Shown: piece by piece, positions 50,901 through 61,061 of the stretch
Position numbering within the stretch: position 1 is the stretch's first letter
How the letters are laid out: the number at the start of each line of letters is the position of its first letter
NCBI GenBank assembly: GCA_038501785.1
Contig: JBAMJR010000195.1
Span: 2,370,501-2,434,500 of the forward strand
Direction: 5' to 3'
Source: Myoxocephalus aenaeus
Lineage: Eukaryota > Chordata > Actinopteri > Perciformes > Cottidae
Length of the DNA stretch: 64,000 nt
Program-made: the position numbers and the translations under genes
Notes under the pieces: model-generated
Told to the model about the DNA's origin: nothing
Database searches by the model: none
The model's input: only the letters and a program-made list of their open reading frames with translations

Positions 50901-51152
50901 GTTTGCCACATGTGCACCGCTGAGGGCAGTGGTCACTCAGAGGGGACAGTGAATGGGTCGGCCATCAGTGATGAAAGTGATGATGAGGAGAGAGGCTCGA
51001 GGCTGGTTCGTTCTCGAGGAGAGGAGCTCCCACTCCGCTCCAAACTCCAGTCCACCAAAGCCGCCTTCGCTTTACTCTCTGGTCACTCATCCTGTTCTGT
51101 ATGTTGTGTACTAAACATCTCTAATAATAATGCTATAAGACTCTTGAATTGA
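50847..51152 (+). other. Unrecognised plus-strand open frame beside the slc25a15 promoter
   Basis: A 101-codon frame with an ATG start lies in and beyond the CpG promoter, divergent from slc25a15. It contains an acidic SDESDDEERGSR stretch and ends NNNAIRLLN. The last residues resemble the AIRLLN end of reverse-transcriptases of some non-LTR elements, but this is weak. No splice support, no homologue recognised. It could be a divergent transcript, a decayed retroelement end, or chance. Confidence 0.2.
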
Positions 51153-51781
51153 AAATATTGCACTAAACACTACAAATGTAGTAACATTTGCATTTTGTTC
51201 GGAATAATTCTGAAACCGATGCAGTAGATGTATTCCCTCTCTCCTAAAGCAATTGAGTGAATATCTCTATTTAGGATCTATGATACGTGAGCGTGAACGT
51301 TAAAGCTTCCGGTTCACATTTTCAAAATAAACCCTCCTCAGAAGGTGATACACCACCCCCTGCTGGTTGTTTTTATTTTTGTTAAAACAATTCCAGAGGT
51401 CTTTTAATCTCCCAACCAAGGATATTATGTTGTAATGGATACATCTCATGTGTGTTGGTTAGTTGCTTTTGCACGCTTTTCAACATGCATGCTACAACAA
51501 TCCAATCTGTGCTACGTAATGTATTTGGGTGAGCCAATAATCAGCATGATTGTTTTAAATGCTTTCTCTCGTTAACAAATGTAGAGCATTGTGTGTCTCT
51601 GTTTGTCTTTGTTCTGTGATAGCCAGACAAACAGAACCCTGATTTAGATTAAATCAGACTTCAAACAGGAACAGCAAGCATGTACAGTACATGTGTAAAG
51701 TAACATACTTCACTCAACATCTAATGACTTAGCATACAATCACTCCACACTCCACTCCGCCTTCTTTCAGATCAATCTGAA

Positions 51782-51803
51782 TGTGTGTGTGTGTGTGTGT
51801 GTA

Positions 51804-51857
<54 letters not shown>
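51782..51857. repeat. GT/TA compound microsatellite
   Basis: About 22 bp of (GT)n, then TATATATGTGTG, then a (TA)n tract to 51857. Confidence 0.93.
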
Positions 51858-51858
<1 letters not shown>

Positions 51859-52340
51859 CGTTTTGCATACTAGAACAACATTTTCTGCTTGAAGTTTCAC
51901 ACATGGTTTTTAACTTTTGTCTTTCTTTGTAAAGCTGTAACAACTACAATTATTCAGATTACAATTATTCGGATGGCGGCCTATTGGAAATTTCAATATA
52001 ACCAACAAACATTTGTATTGTTGACTATCCAGTATGAGCCAGGAAGGTAAAGGAGGGCTCTTTGTCAGCTCTTGCAGCCTTTTCACACGTGGTTTTGTGT
52101 GCGCTCTATTAATTCCCACAAGAATGTTTAAATAGGATTTCCCTTATCTGACTCATTTTTGACATAAGGTTGGAAAAATATATAATTATTATAATATAAT
52201 TATTTTAATATATTATAAATTATTGTATTTGTGTTGTGTGTGTGTGTAAAAAAACCAAAGGCACTAGGCTAGGGAGTAGTGTTGAGCTGTAGAAAAAACA
52301 ATAATCATTCACTTACATGTTGTGGTATTATATACACATT

Positions 52341-52398
52341 GCTTTTGCCCATTAGGTCATTGCAATTAATTCATTGCAATGATCTAATGGGCAAAAGC
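52341..52398. repeat. Inverted repeat (26-bp arms, 6-bp loop)
   Basis: The left arm 52341-52366 begins GCTTTTGCCCATTAGG and the right arm 52373-52398 ends CTAATGGGCAAAAGC. They pair at 25 of 26 positions (one G/A difference) around the loop TAATTC. No transposon ends or target duplication are obvious. Confidence 0.93.
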
Positions 52399-55300
52399 AA
52401 GTTTACACCTCATGTATTGTTCCCTTCACCAGTGAAGTTGCAATTTTATGGAAAAATATGCTTGTCAAACCACATAGATATTACAAACCACAAAGTCCCA
52501 TTGTTGTTATTCACCTCTGAACTTAAATGCCGCCAAAATACCATCTGTTTAAACAAAGTAGACTGGATTAAATATGTTCCCTCTGTCCACAGGCTTATCC
52601 TTAAAACTCAGACCAGCGATGGCTTACCGCAGTCTAGACCCCCATGCACCTCAGGCATGCAGTCAATAAAAAACACAATTTTCATATCACTTTGCCTTTT
52701 ATAAAAAAAAAATAACAACATTGACGTTGTCTACATCACAGACAAGAATCATCAATATTCTGTTTTAAACAATTTTGCCATGAACAGAATGAACCCCATG
52801 CCCATCCCTCCCCCGGAGCAAACTCCTCTATACACAGTATACTTTACATACCTATAGTTCCTGTTCAGTCGTTTTGCATTTTATCAAAGTAGTATCAATA
52901 GCTTTAAAATACATACAATGCTCTTTCCATTGTAATTATAATCGCTATCCTGATTGTACATACAGTATCATTTCCCACAGTTAGAGTCTGATTTTCAACA
53001 TGTTGTCACAAATTATTCTGAAGAGACGACACAAGTCTCTGCATTTCATTAAACACTTGGCAGAATTGTGATGTTTTGTACATGAAAAGCGTTTCCATAC
53101 AACCGCTGTGTCATGAGAATGGATACGCTGCTGATAGCCTCACACTGTCAAAGTAGTTCTGAATACACAATACATGAAATTATATAAACCCAAATCCACA
53201 GCTTTTATTCATGCGTTCCTCCTATTTGACGTCAGTAATGTCCTGAACTCTTCTCAGACTCTCCAAGGAGCTTTACTGCCAACTGTTACGTCTGCCCGAA
53301 ATTGAGATTATGAGGTACAGTCAGAGAATCTCAGTAATCCCCAATAAGAAGAGTTACACTGAAGGAATAACAAAGAGATTATAAAAGGTCACTTTAACAA
53401 AAGAGTAACACAAGTTATAAAAGTGGAACTAGTCCATGTAGTTGTATGGATTTGTTATACAAGAGTTTGGCAATAAAGTTCTCAGTGTTGAGCACAAACT
53501 GTTGGCAGTGGGCTGTGCTCAATCAACATACAGTTTTTACTTCATAGGATTAGAAACAGTGACTGATAGGTGCCTGACGAATAGGTAAAAAAAAAAAAAT
53601 TAAACTTTGTATTAGTGTCACAGCCAGGTCTCAAGCGTGAAGCTCAGAGATCATCAGACACATACAAACTTTGGCACCAGAAACACATCCTTTGCAAAGG
53701 AAATGCTGCCCAGGCGTTGAATTGAACACTAAAGAAATGTGTGGAAGACTTGTTTTTCCAGGAGCTGGTTTGAATTTCGATCTATAACTCAAACATAACC
53801 GATTAATGACCAGAAACCAGTAATCACAGCCAGGCACTTGAGTGTCCTCTCAGATGTGAGTTGAGGGCCGGGTCAGAATAAATATCGCAACCTTTTTTAC
53901 CGCCAGGATTAAAACACTCAAATTGTATTTCATGTGTATCAGCTTGCAAGTGCAGTTCAGCGTTTACTATCTGCCACGGGGGCAACGTTATTTGGGTTCG
54001 TGAAATAAAAAGTCAATCTAAATGTGGGAAAAGCTACCAGTCTCAAAAATACATCAAGAAAGCCTTCTTCATTTGTACCCTGTATACACAGCCAGAGCCC
54101 TGCATGAACGAGTCGGTCAATGCCATGTGTTTAGCACTGCAACACCATGTCCATTAGAGGCAATTTAGTTGCAGACCAACACGTCCTGATTCAATGTGCA
54201 GTACCACGAATGTCACAACATGGCCAAACTCTCCACCAGAGGCTTTGGATACAGTAACCAGCCATAAACTATAAGTCACTCTACCTTAAGAAAAACAGGA
54301 TTTTTTTTCTTCATTTTTTTTATCAGCTCTATGGCTGATTATGTGTGTCTACTCTCTGAAAATGAGCTTTATAGTAGACTTTTGAATAGTTGTCAGACTT
54401 TTTTTTTTGGCAATTTGTTTGACAGCAGCAGACTGTTATCAATAGAATAAAGGAGGAAGTAGTGAGGGTGAGCAGGAATGGCACTGTCTCATAGTTTCAA
54501 CCAAGTCCAGTGTTTGAGTGTAGAGACAAAAGGAGAGGGAAGTAGCACGATTCACACCTTCTGGGAACTGAATCCACGTCCAGATAATCCACATCCAAAT
54601 AAGAGCGGCACACAAGCGTGTTAATACTCCTTCAGCCCCGCTCAGCAGTCAGACACCCGCACTGGCTGCTCTGAGGAGTTACAATCGCCTCTTTCCATGA
54701 TTGTTTTGGGGGTTCAAAATATACTGCAAGTGAATTAGAGAATAGTTCATTTTCTGCATTATATCGAGTAAGAAGTGGATAACTTATTTATATACAAGAC
54801 ACTGGCAACTGCATTCATTTCTTCTTGGTGTAAAAACAGGGAAAGTCATTAAAAATATGATTTGACATCAAAATCTATACAATGCAGAATCCTCATGTAC
54901 AAGATGCATTTGTTACATTTTCTCTCTGCAACCAACCGGCTGCACAGTGTCCACTGATGATCAGCGTCAGATGGAAGGTCCCGTTGCAACAGGCCGTCAG
55001 CTTTTACACTGAACAAGTGGCTGGTTGGTAGTGGACAGTTAAAAACAAAATATAAAGTAGGGCCTGAAGTGGATGCTTCCCAAGGTGTCAAACAGAGATG
55101 GTCTTTTTTTTCTTTTTCCTTTGTTTCTTTTTGGCCAAACCTCAGCGAGACGAAGCCAAACAAAAGAGCGATGGAGTGCTTACATTGTGGCTGAAGTGTT
55201 AGGCACTGCAAAAAAATTAAACTTTTTTTCTTTCTTTCATGTTTCTGATAAACACAGTAAGGCAATTTGATTATGGCTGACTGATATCAATATAAGTGTC

Positions 55301-57371
55301 CGGTCTGTCTTCTGTTAAGTTCAACATATTCACAATTTAGACTCAGGAGAGAAACAACACTTTTTTTCTCTTCCATTTTCACAACCCATTTTAAGATTAC
55401 CTGTATAAAAACAGCTACAATCAAAAATGAGGCACTTTATAAAAGAGTATATAGTTATCTAGGCTATATAGTATTAATCATTATATGTATACTGTATATT
55501 TTATATACCATTGTAATGTGTCACTTTATATTAGAATTGTGTAAACTGTTGTGAAAATGAGGAAACAGACTACAGCATGTACTATAGTTTCTGTTATTCT
55601 ACTTGTACACTGTAGTATAGTATAATATACAGTTATAATAAAGCTCAGTGGCCCAAAAAGTATTTACACTGACTTTTTTTTACTTTTCTTGTGCTACAAA
55701 ATGGTTAAAATGCAATAATTTTAGATCTTATTATCAACTCAAAGTGCTACATTATCTTATATGATCATTTATAAGTTTATTTAGTTGTGTGAAGTTAGAA
55801 AATTCAAGTTGAGTAAAAATTATATTGTTTATTATCGAGTTAAATGTATCCTACAATAAGTATATGTACGACTTCACAAATGGGCATTTTGAGCATCTTT
55901 TTCTCTTCTCAGATTCATTCTTGGTGTATTTTTTCATAAAATTATAAAAAAAGACTCGGCTCCTCCCTCCCCCAATCATTTTCATACAGCCCCGTAGCTG
56001 TTTAAAAATGTTTTCTTTTCATAATTCAGCTTCCCTCCCAAACTAGTATGTTACCAGGTCCCCTCCGCACATCTCAGTGAGGACATTTACATACATACAA
56101 TGTAATTATTCTCCTTACTGCGCTTTTGAAGCCAATTTGATTAAGCTGTTTATATGCATAGCAGAAGAACATTATGTTAATTTGGCCACTTTTATGCAAT
56201 GTTGCATACTGTGATTATTGAATAAATACATTGTTGTTTATCTATGCACCTGCTTTGATCCAATTAAATTATTGTTTTTCTGTTAAATGCAGTTACAGAA
56301 AGTGTTAGTCACTTGTATTTTGAGATAAAAACAATCGCTTTTTAATTTAACACAGTGGAGAAATTCTATAAAAAGGGCAGAATACCCACTGAACTTTCCC
56401 TTCAATCCTTAAACTCCCCGCCATATAAATTAAATATCCAAAATACTAGTGAAATACATTGACTAATAATACCAGCAGCATTTGAGGATGAGTCGCAGGA
56501 CGTGACATGATTAGTTTCTGCATAATCAAAGTTGGGGCTGTATAAACATGTATCCTGTGTGATTGCACATCAGAAGCTTTAGAGATAAAACTTCTGTGTG
56601 TTCTGTGTAGGAAAACACTGAATTTACATTATGACAAATTTGAAAGGATAAAAAAAAAAAAAGCCATTGTTCTCATCCCTCAACCGCAACCTAAAGCTCA
56701 GCTCCGAGTACAACAGTGTGATGTCGACTGCGGTGTGAAAATTAAATTGTAATCCTATGATATCCGATGTAATACACATTTTGTGTTTCCTAAAGATTAC
56801 ATAATATGTGTGGGATTTTTACACAGCCAATTTCTTCTTGTGTGAATAACTGAAATGAATGAAAAACATAATCATTGTATCTAAATTTCATTTGTGTATC
56901 ATAATTTCCTTGTCAAATAACATCAACTTAATTATACCTTATAAATCGAACAGTAGCACAAGAAAAGTGGTAAAGAAGTACCGGTATAAAGGCTTTTTTG
57001 GGCAACTGTATGTAATAAATTAAATATGTTAACAGTGAAACCTCTGGCAATCTGTATTTCCTTCCTTTTTCAGTCAAAATGACACCTGATGATCATTTAA
57101 CTTAATACACATGTACAAAGGATGATATATAAAAACATGAACCTCAAGTTTGGCACTGAATAAATAAACACTCCAGAGTGCAGCTGAGATTGATTTACAA
57201 TAGTTTAAAAGATTGGCTCATGCACCAATCACAGTGTGTTTTAAATTAAGATGCACAGATTGGCCACCTGAGAAGTCACCCACAATCACATATCAAATAG
57301 TCATCCTTTATCTGTATTAAGCTAAAAGGTGATCAAATGTCATTTGTATTCAAATCAACTTTTCCCCTAAC

Positions 57372-57477
<106 letters not shown>

Positions 57478-57687
57478 TTTGGCACACATTTGGTTGACAG
57501 AAAACAGCCGACAGGATGGGGATGAGTTTTCCAGGTTTTCATGTTGGAGATCAACAATCTGAAAGAAAAGAATCAAAAGCAGGAAAGAATTAAAATCCCA
57601 CATTTTCAAAAACAAAGCTTTTTCGACTTGTTACAATAATTTGTGTTATCCATTATTATACTTTGCATATTAATCCACAGTAAATCA

Positions 57688-57706
57688 CCCCCCCCCCCCC
57701 CCCCCC
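57688..57706. repeat. C homopolymer (19)
   Basis: A run of 19 C followed by ACACA. Assembly length here may be unreliable. Confidence 0.9.
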
Positions 57707-59684
57707 ACACAAAATGTTACTGTTAGGTGAAGCAGTTTATATTATATATTCTCCAAATCTTATTGCGTTTAAGCTCCTGCTTGCTGCTTGGGTAAATATC
57801 ACAGGACTGATTGGAGTTTCATGCACACTGTTGTGCATGAAATTATTATGTGCGTTGCATCTTTGCATTGGACTTATTAGTTTCAGGGATTTTGAACTGT
57901 TGATTCTTTTGAATGAGCCACCGAAACAATCACTGCTCTAGTTCTGATCACGTCGGCAGAATAAAGTCAGTAGCAAGCAAATATCTGGGTTATGATTATC
58001 TGCAAAGAATTGTTTTCTCTTGAGGTCTAAATATGAGAAGAATTGCCTTAGAAAACCACTTTATTAAAGGATAATCATAGTTCAGACACAAGTGTATATA
58101 AATCCACCTGTAGTTTGAGTCTAACAGCTTGCTCCATCCACTCTGAGTCAAATGATTGTCTGCGACCTTTAACACTCTGCGCTCACTTTGCTGAGTTAAA
58201 AAGGTTGACTGCAGGGTGGAAATGCTCTGCACAGCGTTTCCCTGCATTTGTATTCTTTCGTGTTTTATGCAGATATCCATTATTACCATTCTATACTGTT
58301 TGAAAGAGTGAAACGATGCAGACAGTCTGGTTCATTTTCCTGCATGAAGCTCATGAATGTGAGAACATGTGTAGTTGTGTTCACTAATAACAACCCGCTG
58401 GTAATTAACTATTTACAACCCTCAGACAAACTGGAAGATTTAAGTTACATCGTTGTCTTTGCGTCTTGCCCAACAATAAACTGCACCAGCAGAGCCGAGA
58501 AGTCTTCTACCGACTTCACATGAGCACTTTGCTCGTAAAGTAGATGTGACAATGCAGCAATAAAAACACGGGGCACAATTAGATATCTTAACCTAATTTT
58601 TAAATAAACATTTAGTTTGAGCATCTAATTAAAATGTAATTAAAACAGGTGGAGTAATGTAATATTAGAAACATTATTAGAGCGTTGCTTGGATATTTGA
58701 GAAGCCTGTTTGTTTGAGGTTTTACATGCTGCAGTACAGCCACCGTCCTCCCTGTATTCAGGCTTCAGATATTGAGCTGCATTATTAGAATATGGCTGCA
58801 GTCATAGAAAGCACTGTTTGTGGTTTATAAGACGGGGGAGGCACGATCAATCACGAATCACAGTGTGGAAAATGACATGAAAGAGTTATTTACAGAATAT
58901 TAACACAACCTTCTTTTGCTTGCTGTGCATGTTTAATGCATACATACAGTATACATGTATATCCCCAGTTCAAATAATGAGGCAATTATTATGAATGTAC
59001 ATGTACACGCAGAGATGGAATAGCATTAGATACATCAATCATGCAAATGTTGAAGCTGCTCCGAATAAATAAGCTGCACAACTTGTTTGTTCCATTTAGT
59101 CCCCTAACGAATACTTATCTTCACGTGAATATACATTTTAAACATAATTTAATTTCTTGGTATGTAAAAGCAATATATATCTTAAGTAATTCAGCGTTCA
59201 TCCATCAAAAATGTACTTTAAATAATTGTGATGTGTGAAATGTGAGGGAAACCTCAGGGCTACCATGTGAAATCCTGCAGCCGATAGCACACCCACACAC
59301 AAACATAAACACCTGGCCCGAGTTCTCTCCTCTCTACCTCCATTTACGTGAAATGGCTCATTACCAGCAGACAAATCAATTGGCTTTGCTCTTGTGAACA
59401 CCCACTCGTGATAATAAGAGACTCTACAGACAACCCACAGCCTGGAAACCCAGCGCTGCCCTCCAGCTTAAAGCAAAGGTACACATCAGGAGAGGATGAA
59501 AGGGGAAGAAGTGACTAAAACCCAGACATTAGTTTTGTCTGTGGATTATATGCACATCACATAACAAGCTTACATCCAGCGAGACAACCAGGAATTATGT
59601 CCTTTTTCCTTTCACCTAGTTTGAATCATTTCTTTCACATTTCCTAGTTGTTGTTGTTTTTTGTATTATTGACAGTTAGGGCTG

Positions 59685-60140
59685 CAATTACTAGTTACTT
59701 TCATTATTGATCAGCTGATTATTTTATGAATTCAACTATTAATTGTTGCCAGAAAATTGTGAAAATGCGTCTGTAACCCAGAGATATGCTGCATAGAGGA
59801 CTAGGAAAAGCAGCATGGAAATCTAGATTAGTTATTTCTTTATTCATTAATTCTTTAATCATAGTTGGTCAGCTGCTATGACACAGCATCTTGAATAAAA
59901 AAAGCATAATTTTGATTTAAAATAGTCTGTCATCAACTTTTTCTGCAATTAATAAATCGAAATGCAAAACAATTAGGGCAACTCAGAATGATTTTCATTA
60001 TTGATTAATCTACAGAGTATTTTCTTGATCGACTAATCCGGGGGAAGAAATCGAAATCCAAAATATTGAAAATTGTCTTTTATAATTTACCAGAGCATAA
60101 GATGGAATCTTTAAATTCATCCATCCAATTACGGGAAGAT
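59685..60140. mobile_element. Decayed hAT-type repeats ('ggctgcaa' family)
   Basis: 59687 onward reads TTAGGGCTGCAATTACTAGT, then TCATTATTGATCAGCTGATT. 59972 onward reads TTAGGGCAACTCAGAATGA, then TTTTCATTATTGATTAATC and TTTTCTTGATCGACTAAT. I recall these phrases from an abundant non-autonomous hAT family of fish whose ends are GGGCTGCAACTAACGATTA-like. Boundaries and target duplications are not clear, so these are old partial copies. Confidence 0.5.
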
Positions 60141-60158
60141 CATATTATTAATCATATG

Positions 60159-60164
<6 letters not shown>

Positions 60165-60219
<55 letters not shown>
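60165..60219. repeat. TA microsatellite
   Basis: About 27 units of (TA)n. Immediately after it, ACAAAGAAAAGCAGC occurs twice in tandem (from about 60221 and 60244). Confidence 0.93.
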
Positions 60220-60221
<2 letters not shown>

Positions 60222-60676
60222 CAAAGAAAAGCAGCGCATACATGACAAAGAAAAGCAGCACATCGTCACATATAAGAAGCCTAAACTAGAGAGGAGTGCC
60301 TTTTCCATCGGTCATAGATCTATTGGGGATTTGAAAATGTGCTATTTCCAGACAAAGTAAAGTTGCAAACAATGTTTGTTATCCTAAAACAGTCAAACAA
60401 TCAAGAGTTAATCAAGTGCATCCTACTGAGAGAAGAGGAGGAATATAAGACATCCACTGGTTACGGACAAATGGGGGTTTTCTTGCTATTACAACCTTTA
60501 CATTTTAAATCTGAGAAACCACTTCAGAAGCAATTCATTCATAGTTTTTAAATATTTTTCATTTGAATTTAATATTTGATCAATTTTGTTTTGCATAGAC
60601 TTCTTGCCCCTTCCCTTGTTTGCTAGAGTGTCATTTGGTTACCGATTACCTGATTGTCTTCAAACAGAACACATGA

Positions 60677-60873
60677 GTGACTGTGGCTCAGTGGATAGCA
60701 TGCCCCTCTTTCAATCAGAGGATCGGTGGTTCGAGCCCCGGCTTCGCTAGTCGACATGTCGATGTGTCCTTGAGCAAGACCCTTAACCCCTAGTTGCTCC
60801 CCGTTGCTGTGTCTACGGTGTATAGAGCAAAAATGTAAGTCGCTTTGGATAAAAGTGTCAGCTAAATGTAATG
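60677..60873 (+). mobile_element. tRNA-derived SINE
   Basis: The head (about 60677-60749) looks like a tRNA gene, with an A-box-like TGGCTCAGTGGATA and a B-box GGTTCGAGCCC, so internal RNA polymerase III promoter elements are visible. The body follows with TCGACATGTCGATGTGTCC, TTGAGCAAGACCCTTAACCC and GTTGCTGTGTCTACGGTGTA, and the tail AAGTCGCTTTGGATAAAAG, then TGTCAGCTAAATGTAATG. I recall this body and tail as a widespread teleost SINE. It is a full-length-looking copy in the irs2 intron or 3' flank. It is not a functional tRNA gene, since the acceptor stem does not pair convincingly. Confidence 0.88.
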
Positions 60874-61061
60874 AAGGTCCAACAAAGATACTGCAACCTT
60901 ATACAAACTGTAATATCATAAAAGATGACATCTAAGAATGTATAGAGCCTCAGCTGTAGAATATCTGAGCATCTTATGAACCCAAAATCTCATGTTATAT
61001 CAAATTTTAGTTGAATAGATATTTTAATATGAGAAGGGTTTGCAGTCCAAGTTGCACTTAC

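Larger units (their letters stand above)
57559..61061 (-). other. Probable irs2 intron / 3' flank
   Basis: This lies downstream on the minus strand of the irs2 first-exon donor (61061-61060). It carries the C run at 57688-57706, decayed hAT-like copies at 59685-60140, a TA microsatellite and a tRNA-derived SINE. No coding exon is recognised inside. Confidence 0.5.

Noticed and set aside
54849..55265. 139-codon minus-strand frame
   Set aside because: Low-complexity Lys/Phe stretches, no domain, no splice evidence; at most 3' UTR of irs2.
60677..60749. A tRNA gene
   Set aside because: A and B boxes exist but the stems do not pair well, and the SINE body follows directly.
61024..61061. The last 12 codons of the long irs2 frame as the true C-terminus
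   Set aside because: They follow a strong GTAAGT donor and are unlike any IRS C-terminus, so intron read-through is more likely.
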